Source of the DNA: Mycolicibacterium vulneris
Lineage (GTDB): Bacteria; Actinomycetota; Actinomycetes; Mycobacteriales; Mycobacteriaceae
DNA: 64,000 nt
Reading direction: 5' to 3'
NCBI RefSeq assembly: GCF_002104765.1
Contig: NZ_NCXM01000013.1
Location: 1 to 64,000 of the forward strand
Shown: one piece after another, positions 10,415 to 19,855 of the stretch
How the letters are laid out: each line of letters opens with the position of its first letter
Position numbering within the stretch: the first letter of the stretch is position 1
Translations under genes and position numbers: made by a program
Notes under the pieces: model-generated
Databases searched by the model: none
Told to the model about the DNA's origin: nothing
What the model saw: the letters and a program-made list of their open reading frames with translations, nothing else

Positions 10415-11245
10415 CTACTTGTTCAGGAATCCCGCGTCGACCGGCAAGGTCACACCGGTGATGTAGCGCGCCTGGTCGGACACCAGCCACGCCACCGCGT
10501 TCGCGATGTCCTCAACGTCGAGCACCTCGATCGGCATGGCGTTGCCCATGGCTCCAGGCGTGTCTGTCGCGGCGGCCATCTTGGCCAGCCACTCGCGGGT
10601 GAACTCGTTGTTGATCATCGGCGTCTCGACGCCGGACGGATGGATCGAGTTGACCCGGATCATCTGCCCGGCAAGTAAATTCGCGTAGACCCGCATCAGC
10701 CCGACCACCCCGTGCTTGGCGGCGGCGTAGCCGACGGAACCGGCGTCCGGGCTGCCGACCCCGGCCAGCCCCGCGCTCGAACTGATCAGCACGATCGATC
10801 CGCCGGTGCCCTGCTTGACCATCGTGGGTATCGCGACCTTGATGGTGTGGTAGACGCCGGTCAGGTTGACGTTGATGACGTCGTGCCAGCCGTCGTCACC
10901 GGATTGCATGGGGGCGATCCCGGCGTTGGCCACCACGATGTCCAGGCGGCCGAGCTCGTCCAGGCCCGCCTGCAGCGCCGCAGAGAGCGAGTGGCGGTCG
11001 CGGACGTCACCCTGTCGGGCCACGATGCGGGCGCCGGTCTCTTCCACCAACTTCACGGTGGCCGCCAGGTCGTCGGCGGTGGCCAGCGAGTAGGGGACGC
11101 TGGCGATCTGGTCACACAGGTCGACGGCGATGATGTCCGCGCCGTCGGTGGCCAGCCGCACCGCGTGCGCGCGGCCCTGACCGCGCGCCGCGCCAGTGAT
11201 GAAGGCGACCTTGCCCTTCAGGGGCCCTTGCGACGAGTGGGCCAT
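10415..11245 (-). CDS. SDR family oxidoreductase, mycofactocin-coupled type
   Basis: NAD(P)-dependent alcohol/ketone oxidoreductase. The start ATG at 11245 gives 276 residues. A Rossmann motif [12 protein letters not shown] (about residues 18-29) is followed by an extended loop after beta-2 ([19 protein letters not shown]), which is the insertion typical of mycofactocin-dependent SDRs. NAG, catalytic Ser (LISSSAG) and YAAAKHG follow. Family knowledge suggests a tightly bound nicotinamide re-oxidised through mycofactocin; the substrate is unknown. The start overlaps the ABM stop (ATGA), which indicates translational coupling. Confidence 0.9.
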   Translation of the reverse strand: MAHSSQGPLKGKVAFITGAARGQGRAHAVRLATDGADIIAVDLCDQIASVPYSLATADDLAATVKLVEETGARIVARQGDVRDRHSLSAALQAGLDELGRLDIVVANAGIAPMQSGDDGWHDVINVNLTGVYHTIKVAIPTMVKQGTGGSIVLISSSAGLAGVGSPDAGSVGYAAAKHGVVGLMRVYANLLAGQMIRVNSIHPSGVETPMINNEFTREWLAKMAAATDTPGAMGNAMPIEVLDVEDIANAVAWLVSDQARYITGVTLPVDAGFLNK

Positions 11246-11559
11246 CAGGGCCGCAACTGTCCTTTGGCCGGGTCGCCCGCCGGGACCGGCTGCAGCATCT
11301 TGATGTCGGGGGCGCCGTCCAGGTGCTCGCCGGCCGCGGTGAACATGTTGGTGACCGCCGGTGCGGTGCTGTGCGCCTTGAGCGCCTCGGCGTCGGCCCA
11401 CTGCTCGACGAAGACGAAGGTCTCGCCCGACTGGTGCAGTGAGTAGACCTGGCAACCCGGCTCGTCGTGCACTTCTTCGACCGCCCGCGTGAGGATGTCG
11501 CGAACGGTGTCGACCGACTCAGGTTTAACGGTCAAGGTGGCGACGACGACAACGGGCAT
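11245..11559 (-). CDS. Antibiotic biosynthesis monooxygenase (ABM) domain protein
   Basis: A 104-residue protein with a single ABM/dimeric alpha-beta barrel domain. It starts [14 protein letters not shown] and has the family pattern of a central EPGC-YSLHQ strand and [12 protein letters not shown] proteins include cofactor-free quinone-forming oxygenases and heme-degrading enzymes; no heme-ligand motif is evident, so the reaction is unknown. It is the first gene of the minus-strand trio ABM-SDR-methyltransferase and overlaps the SDR start. Its ATG is preceded by a good GGAGG-type site (plus-strand cctcc at about 11567-11571). Confidence 0.87.
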   Translation of the reverse strand: MPVVVVATLTVKPESVDTVRDILTRAVEEVHDEPGCQVYSLHQSGETFVFVEQWADAEALKAHSTAPAVTNMFTAAGEHLDGAPDIKMLQPVPAGDPAKGQLRP

Positions 11560-11728
11560 TGATGGCCTCCTGGGGCGCGGTGGGGGTGGGTGACGAGCAC
11601 GACTTCTCACAACCGAATGTCACCCTACTCACGCGATTGGCGGCCGATTGGCCCCGTGCCCGACAAGCCGGACCGTTACCAGTGTGGCGGGTGGTGTAGA
11701 TGATGCCGTTGCGACTACGCTTGCCGTC

Positions 11729-14245
11729 ATGCCCAGTAAGACCGCCGCCCGCTCAGGAAGCCGAACGAGCAGGTCAAAGGCCACTTCGCGCGCCAGCGGA
11801 TCCCGGGGTGCGCACCCGGCGGCGCGCCGCAAGAAGGTCAGCAAGCCCGCCAAACGGCGTAATCACGCGCCGCTGGTCGGCGCCGGGCTGACCTGCGGCC
11901 GCGCCGCGCGCGCCGTCTGGCTGATGGCCGCCCGGGGGACCGGCGGCGCGGCCCGGTCGATCGGGCGGGCCCACGACATCGACCCCGGGCATCGCCGCGA
12001 CGGCATCGCGCTGCTGTTGCTGGGCTTTTCCGTAGTGGTCGCCGCGAGCTCGTGGTTCCATGCCGCCGGACCCGTCGGCACGTGGGTCGACACGCTGCTG
12101 CGGACCTTCATCGGCGCGGGTGTGCTGGCGTTGCCGGTCGCCACCGCCGCGGTGGCGGTGACCCTGATGCGCACCGAACCCAACCCGGATGTGCGTCCCC
12201 GGCTGATCCTGGGCGCCAGCCTGATCACGCTGTCGGTGCTCGGCCTGCGCCACCTGTGGTCCGGTTCGCCGGGAGACCCCGAAGCGCGCCGCCGCGCGGC
12301 CGGGTTCATCGGCTTCGCCATCGGCGGGCCGCTCTCGGACGGGCTCACGCCCTGGATCGCCGCGCCGTTGCTGTTCATCGGCTTCATGTTCGGCCTGTTG
12401 CTGCTGACCGGCACCACCATCCGCGAGGTGCCCGTGGTGATGCGCAACCTGTTCCACACCCGGTTCGTCGACGAGGTCTACGACGATGAGCCCTACGACT
12501 ATGCCGACGAATTCGACGACGACGCCGAGGCGGAGCCCGCCAACCACCACGACGACACGTCCTCCGTCCCGGACGAGGTGCCGCCGGCGTGGTCGCCGGA
12601 CGACGATGCCCAGGCCGCGCTGCAGGACGACATTCCCACCGTGCCCGAACCCGCCGTCCAGCCCGCCCCGCAGGGCTCGCGGGGCCGCAAGCGCGGGCGG
12701 TCGGCGGACAAGCACGACACCGTCGAGCTGGACCGGGTCGTCGAGGGGCCCTACACGCTGCCATCGCTGAGCCTGCTGGTGGCGGGGGACCCGCCCAAGA
12801 AGCGCAGTGCCGCCAACAACGTCATGGCCGACGCCATCACCGAGGTGCTGACCCAGTTCAAGGTGGACGCCGCCGTCACCGGCTGCACCCGCGGGCCGAC
12901 CGTCACCCGCTACGAGGTCGAGCTGGGGCCGGGCGTGAAGGTCGAGAAGATCACCGCGCTGCAGAAGAACATCGCCTACGCGGTGGCCACCGAGAGCGTG
13001 CGCATGCTGGCCCCGATCCCGGGCAAGTCGGCCGTGGGCATCGAGGTGCCCAACACCGACCGGGAAATGGTGCGGCTGGCCGATGTGCTCACCGCCCCGT
13101 CGACCCGGCGCGACCACCACCCGCTGGTGATCGGGCTCGGCAAGGACATCGAGGGCGACTTCATCTCGGCCAACCTGGCCAAGATGCCGCACCTGCTGGT
13201 GGCCGGCTCGACCGGTTCCGGTAAGTCCAGCTTCGTCAACTCGATGCTGGTATCGCTGCTGGCGCGCGCCACCCCGGAAGAGGTCAGGATGATCCTGATC
13301 GACCCGAAGATGGTGGAACTCACGCCGTACGAAGGCATTCCGCACCTGATCACCCCGATAATCACCCAGCCCAAGAAGGCGGCGGCCGCGCTCGCGTGGC
13401 TGGTGGAGGAGATGGAGCAGCGCTACCAGGACATGCAGGCGTCCCGGGTGCGGCACATCGACGACTTCAATGAGAAGGTCCGCTCCGGTGCCATCACCGC
13501 GCCGCTGGGCAGCCAGCGCGAGTACCGGCCCTACCCGTACGTGGTGGCGATCGTCGACGAGCTGGCCGACCTGATGATGACGGCGCCGCGCGACGTCGAG
13601 GACGCCATCGTGCGGATCACCCAAAAGGCCCGCGCCGCGGGCATTCATCTGGTGCTGGCCACCCAGCGCCCGTCGGTGGACGTGGTCACCGGTCTGATCA
13701 AGACCAACGTGCCGTCCCGGCTGGCGTTCGCCACGTCGTCGCTGACCGACAGCCGCGTCATCCTGGACCAGGCCGGCGCCGAAAAGCTGATCGGCATGGG
13801 CGACGGCCTGTTCCTGCCGATGGGCGCCAACAAGCCGATCCGGCTGCAGGGCGCCTTCATCACCGACGAGGAGATCCACGCCGTCGTCACCGCCTGCAAG
13901 GACCAGGCCGAGCCCGAATACACCGATGGCGTCACCACCGCCAAGCCCACCGGCGAACGCACCGACGTCGACCCCGACATCGGCGACGACATGGACGTGT
14001 TCCTGCAGGCCGTGGAGCTGGTGGTGTCCAGCCAGTTCGGTTCCACGTCGATGTTGCAGCGCAAGCTGCGCGTCGGCTTCGCCAAGGCCGGCCGGCTGAT
14101 GGACCTGATGGAGACCCGCGGCATCGTCGGGCCGTCGGAGGGCTCCAAGGCGCGCGAGGTGCTGATCAAGCCCGACGAACTGGCGGGAACGCTGGCGCTG
14201 ATCCGGGGCGGCAGCGACGCCGACGGGGGGGACCCCGAGGACTAG
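11729..14245 (+). CDS. ftsK: DNA translocase FtsK
   Basis: Septum-anchored ATPase that pumps chromosome ends through the closing septum and activates XerCD at dif. The ATG at 11729 gives 838 residues: a basic N-terminus, about four membrane segments (within residues 80-240), an acidic/Pro linker, and a motor with Walker A GSTGSGKSS (about residues 491-499) and Walker B VVAIVDELADLM. The C-terminal gamma winged helix (about residues 745-815) contains STSMLQRKLRVGFAKAGRLM. The stop overlaps that of the convergent argA. Confidence 0.96.
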   Translation: MPSKTAARSGSRTSRSKATSRASGSRGAHPAARRKKVSKPAKRRNHAPLVGAGLTCGRAARAVWLMAARGTGGAARSIGRAHDIDPGHRRDGIALLLLGFSVVVAASSWFHAAGPVGTWVDTLLRTFIGAGVLALPVATAAVAVTLMRTEPNPDVRPRLILGASLITLSVLGLRHLWSGSPGDPEARRRAAGFIGFAIGGPLSDGLTPWIAAPLLFIGFMFGLLLLTGTTIREVPVVMRNLFHTRFVDEVYDDEPYDYADEFDDDAEAEPANHHDDTSSVPDEVPPAWSPDDDAQAALQDDIPTVPEPAVQPAPQGSRGRKRGRSADKHDTVELDRVVEGPYTLPSLSLLVAGDPPKKRSAANNVMADAITEVLTQFKVDAAVTGCTRGPTVTRYEVELGPGVKVEKITALQKNIAYAVATESVRMLAPIPGKSAVGIEVPNTDREMVRLADVLTAPSTRRDHHPLVIGLGKDIEGDFISANLAKMPHLLVAGSTGSGKSSFVNSMLVSLLARATPEEVRMILIDPKMVELTPYEGIPHLITPIITQPKKAAAALAWLVEEMEQRYQDMQASRVRHIDDFNEKVRSGAITAPLGSQREYRPYPYVVAIVDELADLMMTAPRDVEDAIVRITQKARAAGIHLVLATQRPSVDVVTGLIKTNVPSRLAFATSSLTDSRVILDQAGAEKLIGMGDGLFLPMGANKPIRLQGAFITDEEIHAVVTACKDQAEPEYTDGVTTAKPTGERTDVDPDIGDDMDVFLQAVELVVSSQFGSTSMLQRKLRVGFAKAGRLMDLMETRGIVGPSEGSKAREVLIKPDELAGTLALIRGGSDADGGDPED

Positions 14246-14766
14246 AGCCGCAGCAGCATCCGCGAGTTGCCGAGGATGTTCGGCTTGACATAGCTCAGGT
14301 CCAGGAACTCCGCGACACCGATGTCGTAGGAGCGGCACATCTCCTCGAACACCTCGGCGGTGACCGGCGTCCCCTCGATCTCGGTGAATCCATGCCGGGC
14401 GAAGAACTCGGTCTCGAACGTCAGCACGAACAGCCGCTTCAACTGAAGCTCGCGGGCGACCTCGAGCAGCCGGTCGACGATCGCGTGGCCGATGCCGTGT
14501 CCGGTCAGCGCCGGGGTGACCGCGACGGTGCGGACCTCGCCGAGGTCCGACCACATCACGTGCAGCGCGCCGCAACCGACCACCTGGCCTGGAGAATCGG
14601 GGTGCTCGGCCACCCAAAACTCCTGGATAGCCTCGTAGAGCGTCACGAGGTTCTTCTCCAGCAGGATCTTTCCCGCGTAGGTGTCGACCAGGTGCTTGAT
14701 CGCCGGCACGTCGGACGTTCGCGCGCGCCTAACCAGCGGACGAGGGCGCTGCGGACTTTGGGTCAC
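14242..14766 (-). CDS. argA: Amino-acid N-acetyltransferase (L-glutamate N-acetyltransferase type)
   Basis: GNAT-fold acetyltransferase that makes N-acetylglutamate for arginine biosynthesis, equivalent to the short single-domain actinobacterial ArgA. The GTG at 14766 gives 174 residues, the length I recall for the M. tuberculosis protein, and the N-termini align without gaps; an ATG at 14784 would add six. The acetyl-CoA loop is TGHGIGHAIVD. The C-terminal portion EMCRSYDIGVAEFLDLSYVK is characteristic. It converges with ftsK and diverges from pgsA3. Confidence 0.92.
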   Translation of the reverse strand: MTQSPQRPRPLVRRARTSDVPAIKHLVDTYAGKILLEKNLVTLYEAIQEFWVAEHPDSPGQVVGCGALHVMWSDLGEVRTVAVTPALTGHGIGHAIVDRLLEVARELQLKRLFVLTFETEFFARHGFTEIEGTPVTAEVFEEMCRSYDIGVAEFLDLSYVKPNILGNSRMLLRL

Positions 14767-14822
14767 GGCTAACAGTATCGACATCCCGGACGGGTGCGCT
14801 GGTCAACCGTTATTCTGTTGCC

Positions 14823-15422
14823 GTGTCGGGGCAGCCGCAGACGGGTCCGATGGTAGGCCGCGCGAACATCGCCAACCTCGCCAATACGCTGACCCTGTTG
14901 CGGCTCGTGCTGGTGCCCATCTTCCTGCTCGCCCTCTTCGCCGGAGACGGCCACCAAAGCGGTTTCCGCGTGGTGGCATTCGTCATCTTCGCGGCCGCCT
15001 GCATCACCGATCGGCTGGACGGCCTGCTGGCCCGCAACTACGGCATGGCGACCGAATTCGGCGCGTTCGTCGACCCGATCGCGGACAAGACGCTGGTGGG
15101 GTCGGCGCTGATCGGGCTCTCGATGCTCGGTGAACTCCCGTGGTGGGTCACGGTGCTGATCCTGACCCGCGAATTCGGGGTTACCGTGCTGCGGCTGGCC
15201 GTGATCCGCCGCGGCGTCATTCCGGCCAGCTGGGGCGGCAAGGTCAAGACCGTGGTGCAGGTGCTGGCCATCGGATTGTTCGTGCTGCCCTGGGCGGTAA
15301 CGCCGGGGCCGTTCCGGGTGATCGCGGCGGTGGTGATGGGCGCGGCGATCGTGCTGACGGTGATCACCGGGGTCGACTACGTCGTGTCGACCGTCCGGGA
15401 AGTGCGCCGCACGCGCGCCTGA
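14823..15422 (+). CDS. pgsA3: CDP-alcohol phosphatidyltransferase, PgsA type
   Basis: Integral-membrane enzyme that exchanges CMP on CDP-diacylglycerol for an alcohol phosphate; by homology it makes phosphatidylglycerophosphate, a precursor of phosphatidylglycerol and cardiolipin. The full CDP-alcohol signature D-x2-D-G-x2-A-R-x8-G-x3-D-x3-D is present from DRLDGLLAR to FVDPIAD (about residues 61-85). Four to five hydrophobic segments surround it. The start is GTG at 14823. It precedes the envelope-stress gene clgR, which suits a membrane-homeostasis context. Confidence 0.92.
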   Translation: MSGQPQTGPMVGRANIANLANTLTLLRLVLVPIFLLALFAGDGHQSGFRVVAFVIFAAACITDRLDGLLARNYGMATEFGAFVDPIADKTLVGSALIGLSMLGELPWWVTVLILTREFGVTVLRLAVIRRGVIPASWGGKVKTVVQVLAIGLFVLPWAVTPGPFRVIAAVVMGAAIVLTVITGVDYVVSTVREVRRTRA

Positions 15423-15440
15423 TTTCGGCGGCATCCGGCG

Positions 15441-15466
15441 GGAACCAGACCACCGGTGTCGGCGTT
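15441..15466 (+). promoter_or_regulatory. ECF (SigE-type) promoter of clgR
   Basis: GGAAC at 15441-15445 and CGTT at 15463-15466 are separated by exactly 17 bases. This matches the SigE/SigH-class promoter pattern of mycobacteria (GGAAC, about 17 bases, CGTT). It lies 73 bases before the clgR ATG. SigE control of clgR is established in M. tuberculosis; the site here is read from sequence only. Confidence 0.72.
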
Positions 15467-15538
15467 CACCTAGTGAGCACCTGCCGGAGGCAAGCTGAGT
15501 ACGCGCCGCGCAGGGTCGACTGGACGAAGGAGGGCGGG

Positions 15539-15865
15539 ATGCCGCCATTGGTGCGAGAGGTCATCGGCGACGTGCTGCGCGAGGCCCGCACGACGCAGGG
15601 CCGGACGCTGCGCGAGGTGTCCGATTCGGCGCGGGTGAGCCTCGGCTACCTGTCCGAGGTGGAGCGCGGCCGCAAGGAGCCGTCCAGCGAGCTGCTGAAC
15701 GCGATCTGTGACGCGCTGGACGTCCCGTTGTCGTCGGTTCTCACCCACGCCGGCGAGCGGATGGCCACCGAGGAGCAGGCGGCCGTCGGCGCGGCCACGG
15801 AGGGGGCGAGCGGCACCAGCATCAAGGTCGTCATCCCGCCGGTGGCGTCGTTGGCGCTGGCCTGA
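15539..15865 (+). CDS. clgR: Transcriptional regulator ClgR
   Basis: Cro/CI-type helix-turn-helix activator of Clp protease and envelope-stress genes. The 108-residue protein has its HTH at about residues 19-73, with [25 protein letters not shown] being the DNA-reading part. The C-terminus ends in the hydrophobic PPVASLALA, resembling the C-terminal Clp degradation signals of ClgR proteins. A strong AAGGAGGGCGGG site precedes the ATG. It heads the clgR-pspA-pspM operon behind an ECF-type promoter. Confidence 0.95.
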   Translation: MPPLVREVIGDVLREARTTQGRTLREVSDSARVSLGYLSEVERGRKEPSSELLNAICDALDVPLSSVLTHAGERMATEEQAAVGAATEGASGTSIKVVIPPVASLALA

Positions 15866-15997
15866 GCGCCGGTACCGATCCCGCGTAAGGGGTAGGGCGA
15901 TCGGCGCCGACCCATTAAATTGAGCGACAGGCGCGGAGCCCCTCAGGCCCATCCGGGGACGATCCGGATCCTCAAGAAGCGAAGGTGGAGCTGACTC

Positions 15998-16810
15998 ATG
16001 GCCAATCCGTTCGTCAAGGCGTGGAAGTACCTCACGGCGCTGTTCAACGCCAAGATCGACGAGCACGCAGACCCCAAGGTGCAGATCCAGCAGGCCATCG
16101 AGGAAGCGCAACGCACGCACCAGGCGCTGACCCAGCAGGCCGCGCAGGTGATCGGCAACCAGCGGCAACTCGAGATGCGGCTCAACCGTCAGCTGGCGGA
16201 CGTGGAGAAGCTCCAGGCCAACGTGCGTCAGGCCTTGACGCTGGCCGACCAGGCCACCGCGGCCGGTGACGCCGCGAAGGCCACCGAGTACAACAACGCC
16301 GCCGAGGCGTTCGCCGCCCAGCTGGTGACCTCCGAGCAGAGCGTCGAAGACCTCAAGACGCTGCACGACCAGGCGCTGGGCGCGGCCGCGCAGGCCAAGA
16401 AGGCCGTGGAGCAGAACGCGATGGTGCTGCAGCAGAAGATCTCCGAGCGCACCAAGCTGCTCAGCCAGCTCGAGCAGGCCAAGATGCAAGAGCAGGTGAG
16501 CGCCTCGCTGCAGTCGATGAGCGATCTGGCCGCTCCCGGCAACGTCCCCAGCCTCGACGAGGTGCGCGACAAGATCGAGCGGCGATACGCCAACGCGATC
16601 GGGGCCGCCGAGCTCGCGCAGGGTTCGGTGCAGGGCCGGATGCTCGAGGTCGAGCAGGCCGGGGTGCAGATGGCCGGCCACTCCCGCCTGGAGCAGATTC
16701 GCGCCTCGATGCGTGGTGAGGCTTTGCCGACGGGCGGGACGGCGCCCGCCACTCCCGCGCCCGCGGAGAGCGCCGGCGGCTCGGTCCCCGAGAAGCCACT
16801 TGGCCAGTAG
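15998..16810 (+). CDS. pspA: Phage shock protein A homolog (35 kDa antigen)
   Basis: Peripheral membrane ESCRT-III/IM30-family protein that protects the cytoplasmic membrane and, in mycobacteria, binds and restrains ClgR. The 270-residue protein starts [17 protein letters not shown], an amphipathic membrane-binding helix. A long coiled-coil region (about residues 25-225) rich in Gln, Ala and Glu follows, then a disordered Pro/Ala C-terminus. It sits 132 bases after clgR and 10 bases before pspM. Confidence 0.95.
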   Translation: MANPFVKAWKYLTALFNAKIDEHADPKVQIQQAIEEAQRTHQALTQQAAQVIGNQRQLEMRLNRQLADVEKLQANVRQALTLADQATAAGDAAKATEYNNAAEAFAAQLVTSEQSVEDLKTLHDQALGAAAQAKKAVEQNAMVLQQKISERTKLLSQLEQAKMQEQVSASLQSMSDLAAPGNVPSLDEVRDKIERRYANAIGAAELAQGSVQGRMLEVEQAGVQMAGHSRLEQIRASMRGEALPTGGTAPATPAPAESAGGSVPEKPLGQ

Positions 16811-16820
16811 CCGGAGTGTC

Positions 16821-17630
16821 ATGGCGGTGAAGGCGACGCGGCCCGGTCCGTGGCGCGCCCTACTGCACCGCGGCCTGGCCACCGCCGCCGACCTCTCCGA
16901 CCTGGTGGCCCGCAGGATCAGCGCTGCCGCCGATCCACGCGCCCGCCTGCTGCGGCGACGTCGCCGCGCGCTGCGGTGGGGCCTGATCTTCAGTGCCGGA
17001 TGCGTGTTCTGGGCCGCGGTGACGATGCTGCTCGCGGCCTGGGGCTGGTTCGCCTTGCTGCTCGAAATCACCGGCGGCGTGGCGGTTTTCATGGCCATCC
17101 CGGCGACGCTGTTGCTGCTGCGCTATCGCTGGCTGCGCGCCGAGCCGTTGCCGACGTCCCGGACCACGAGCGTGCGCCGGTTGCCGCCCCCGGGTTCGGC
17201 GGCGCGCCCCGCGATGTACGCTCTGGGCGCCTCCGAGCGCGGTTTTTCGTCGCTGGTGGCCGTGATCGAGCGGGGCGCGATGTTGCCGGCCGCCGAGATC
17301 CGCGACCTGAGCGCGGCCGCCGCCCGGACCTCGGCGGCCATGGCGTCCACCGCCGCGCAGGTGGTGTCGATGGAGCGGGCGGCGCAGGCCAGCGAGGAAT
17401 CGCGGTCGTATCTGGTGCCCACCATCAACGCCTTCACCGCTCAGCTGGGTGCGGGCGTCCGCCAGTACAACGAAATGGTCACCGCGGCAGCGCAATTGGT
17501 GTCGTCAGCGAACGGCGACGGATCGGCCGCGTCGCAGCACTACCGCACCGAGCTGGCCGGGGCGACCGATCGCCTGGTCGGTTGGGCGCAGGCCTTCGAC
17601 GAACTCGGCGGACTGCGCGGCGCCGGCTAG
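16821..17630 (+). CDS. pspM: Phage shock envelope stress protein PspM
   Basis: Equivalent to M. tuberculosis Rv2743c, the membrane member of the ClgR/PspA response. The 269-residue protein has a basic N-terminus (HRGLATAADLSDLVARRISAA, then a run of Arg) and two adjacent hydrophobic segments at about residues 52-75 and 78-98. An Ala/Ser-rich cytoplasmic C-terminus follows. It is 10 bases after pspA, clearly the same transcript. The fourth operon member of M. tuberculosis, PspN (Rv2742c), is missing; the next gene is convergent and begins 16 bases later. Confidence 0.88.
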   Translation: MAVKATRPGPWRALLHRGLATAADLSDLVARRISAAADPRARLLRRRRRALRWGLIFSAGCVFWAAVTMLLAAWGWFALLLEITGGVAVFMAIPATLLLLRYRWLRAEPLPTSRTTSVRRLPPPGSAARPAMYALGASERGFSSLVAVIERGAMLPAAEIRDLSAAAARTSAAMASTAAQVVSMERAAQASEESRSYLVPTINAFTAQLGAGVRQYNEMVTAAAQLVSSANGDGSAASQHYRTELAGATDRLVGWAQAFDELGGLRGAG

Positions 17631-17646
17631 GTGTCGGGTCAGAACG

Positions 17647-18078
17647 TCAGAATGTCGCTTTCAGCGACGGCAGCACCAGCGCCGCCAGGCCGCGCGCGGT
17701 GGCCTTGAGCATGTCGAAGAAGTCGAAGTAGTCCCGCCACAACGTGATTCGCCCGTTCTGGACCTCGAACACGCCGCACACCCAGAACTGCAGCCGCAGC
17801 GGGCCGAAGATCAGCGCGTCGGTGCGTTCGGTGAGCACCGCGCCGCCGTCGGCCGCGATGCGGTGGATCTTCACCTCGAAGGCGGCGCGGCCCTCCATCT
17901 GGCGAAACAGGTTGATGGCCCGGTCCCGGCCATGGATGGTGGGCAGGCCGACGTTTTCGTAGACGAGATCGTCGGCCAACGCGGCGCCGGCGGCGTCGTA
18001 ATCCGCGTCCTGCAAGGCGGTCAGGAATCCTTCGACCGTGCGGGTGTTCGCAACGGTTGTCCCAGTCAGCTCGGTCAT
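17647..18078 (-). CDS. ephG: Limonene-1,2-epoxide hydrolase-like protein EphG
   Basis: A SnoaL/NTF2-like alpha+beta protein of 143 residues similar to the epoxide hydrolase known as EphG (Rv2740). Visible features are the NTF2-fold pattern, LVYENVGLPTIHGRD and the active-site region VLTERTDALIFGPLRLQFWVCGVFEV followed by ITLWRDYFD. The Arg and Asp residues used by limonene-epoxide hydrolases are present in this region. In M. tuberculosis the enzyme opens sterol-like epoxides. I chose the ATG at 18078; one at 18081 is immediately upstream. It converges with pspM and diverges from the glycosyltransferase gene. Confidence 0.85.
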   Translation of the reverse strand: MTELTGTTVANTRTVEGFLTALQDADYDAAGAALADDLVYENVGLPTIHGRDRAINLFRQMEGRAAFEVKIHRIAADGGAVLTERTDALIFGPLRLQFWVCGVFEVQNGRITLWRDYFDFFDMLKATARGLAALVLPSLKATF

Positions 18079-18128
18079 CATGCCAGCGTAGGCGCGTGGC
18101 AACCGGGCGCTGTGGCAGGGTAAGCACG

Positions 18129-19295
18129 ATGCGCGTCGCCGTGGTCGCCGGGCCGGATCCCGGGCACTCGTTTCCGGCGATCGCGCTGTGCCGGCGCTTC
18201 GCCGAAGCCGGCGATGAGCCCACCCTGTTCACCGGCGCCGAATGGCTGGACACCGCCCGCGGCGCCGGCATCGACGCCGCCGCGCTGGACGGGCTGGCGG
18301 CCACCGACGACGACGTCGACGCCGGCGCCAGGATCCACCGGCGCGCCGCCCGGATGGCCGTGCTCAACGTGCCCGCGCTGCGCGAGCTGGCGCCCGACCT
18401 GGTGGTGTCCGACGTCATCACCGCCGGCGGCGGCATGGCCGCCGAGCTGCTGGGCATCCCGTGGATCGAACTCAACCCGCACCCGCTTTACCTGCCGTCG
18501 AAAGGACTGCCGCCGATCGGCAGCGGACTGGCGCCGGGCACCGGCATCCGGGGCCGGCTGCGCGATGCCACGATGCGCGCGCTGACGGCGCGATCCGTGC
18601 GCACCGGCCTGCAGCAGCGCGCGAATGCGCGCGTAGAGATCGGCCTGCCGGCGCGCGATCCCGGGCCGCTGCGCCGGCTGATCGCGACGCTGCCCGCGCT
18701 GGAGGTTCCCCGCCCGGACTGGCCGGCCGAGGCCGTCGTCGTCGGGCCGTTGCACTTCGAACCGACCGACCGGATCCTCGAGGTCCCGGCCGGCGCCGGG
18801 CCGGTGGTGGTCATCGCGCCGTCGACCGCCTTGATCGGCACCGAGGGCCTCGCCGAGATCGCGCTGGGGTGCCTGACGCCGGGGGAGACCGTGCCGGCGG
18901 GGTCGCGGCTGCTGGTGTCGCGGTTGGACGGACCGGAACTGACGGTGCCGCCGTGGGCGACGGTCGGGCTGGGCCGCCAGGACGAGCTGTTGGCGCATGC
19001 CGACCTGGTGATCTGCGGCGGTGGCCACGGCATGGTGGCCAAGACGCTGCTGGCCGGCGTGCCGCTGGTGGTGGTGCCCGGCGGCGGCGACCAATGGGAG
19101 ATCGCCAACCGGGTGCAGCGCCAGGGCAGCGCGCGGCTGATCCGGCCGCTGACCGCCGACGCGCTGGTGGCCGCGGTCGATGAGGTGCTGTCGTCGCCCG
19201 GCTACCGTGCGGCGGCGCAGGCGGCGGCCGCCGGCATCGCCGACGTCGCCGACCCGGTCCGAGTGTGCCGCGACGCGCTGGCGGTGGCCGGATGA
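18129..19295 (+). CDS. UDP-glycosyltransferase-like glycosyltransferase (GT1)
   Basis: A 388-residue GT-B protein of the macrolide/UGT glycosyltransferase type. The N-terminus MRVAVVAGPDPGHSFPAIAL matches the acceptor-binding half. The C-terminal nucleotide-sugar half has DLVICGGGHGMVAKTLLAGVPLVVVPGGGDQ (about residues 294-324), a variant of the plant/bacterial PSPG-like motif. Sugar donor and acceptor are unknown. It corresponds in position to M. tuberculosis Rv2739c. Confidence 0.88.
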   Translation: MRVAVVAGPDPGHSFPAIALCRRFAEAGDEPTLFTGAEWLDTARGAGIDAAALDGLAATDDDVDAGARIHRRAARMAVLNVPALRELAPDLVVSDVITAGGGMAAELLGIPWIELNPHPLYLPSKGLPPIGSGLAPGTGIRGRLRDATMRALTARSVRTGLQQRANARVEIGLPARDPGPLRRLIATLPALEVPRPDWPAEAVVVGPLHFEPTDRILEVPAGAGPVVVIAPSTALIGTEGLAEIALGCLTPGETVPAGSRLLVSRLDGPELTVPPWATVGLGRQDELLAHADLVICGGGHGMVAKTLLAGVPLVVVPGGGDQWEIANRVQRQGSARLIRPLTADALVAAVDEVLSSPGYRAAAQAAAAGIADVADPVRVCRDALAVAG

Positions 19296-19335
19296 TCCGC
19301 AGCGCCCCGCCTTATGCTTCGGCGGGAGGCACCCA

Positions 19336-19608
19336 ATGAGGATCATCACGACCATCGCCGCCGGTGCCCTGCTGGGGGGCGCGCTGGGCGGCGCGGCCGT
19401 CGCGCACGCCGACAGCCCCGAGGAACAGCAGGCCTGCCAGTTGATGGACGACCCGGCCGCCGCCCAACAGGGGCTCGCGCCGGCCGAATACGCCTTCATG
19501 CAGTTGCGCGCGACCATGTCGGCCCAACGCGCGCGCGACGTGATGTCCATTGCGGTCCAAGAGGACTGCCCGAACCACATCATCGACCTGCCGGCCAGCT
19601 GGCGGTAG
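19336..19608 (+). CDS. Small secreted protein, DUF732-like
   Basis: A 90-residue protein with a clear Sec signal peptide (MRIITTIAAGALLGGALGG, then AAVAHA-D cleavage at about residue 26). The mature part of about 64 residues has two cysteines (QQACQLMDD and EDCPNHI), likely one disulfide. The pattern resembles the mycobacterial DUF732 secreted proteins. GGCGGGAGG precedes the ATG at 19336. I do not remember a counterpart at this locus in M. tuberculosis. Function unknown. Confidence 0.72.
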   Translation: MRIITTIAAGALLGGALGGAAVAHADSPEEQQACQLMDDPAAAQQGLAPAEYAFMQLRATMSAQRARDVMSIAVQEDCPNHIIDLPASWR

Positions 19609-19648
19609 GGCGCTTCACGCTCAGGTGTCCGAGGCCTGCGGGCTGGGT

Positions 19649-19855
19649 ATGTTGACGGGCGTGCGGCTAACGGAGTTTCACGAGCGGGTAGTCCTGCGCT
19701 TTGGCACCACCTACGGGTCCTCGGTCCTGGTGGATCACGTGCTGACCGGCTTCGGCGGACGCACGGCAGCCCAGGCCATCGAGGCCGGAATCGAGCCCCG
19801 CGACGTTTGGCGGGCTTTGTGCGTGGACTTCGACGTGCCTCGGGAACAGTGGTGA
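19649..19855 (+). CDS. DUF3046 protein
   Basis: A small conserved actinobacterial protein of 68 residues, counterpart of Rv2738c. It contains LTEFHERVVLRFGTTYGSSV and EPRDVWRALCVDFDVP, the invariant ends of the DUF3046 family. The ATG at 19649 gives 68 residues; the GTG at 19661 (VRLTEFHERV) would give 64 and is equally plausible. It is almost always found near recA in actinobacteria. Function unknown. Confidence 0.85.
   Translation: MLTGVRLTEFHERVVLRFGTTYGSSVLVDHVLTGFGGRTAAQAIEAGIEPRDVWRALCVDFDVPREQW

Noticed and set aside
15866..15997. Independent promoter between clgR and pspA
   Set aside because: GGCGCC palindromes and a CATTAAAT stretch are present but no promoter pattern is convincing; operon transcription from the clgR promoter is sufficient.
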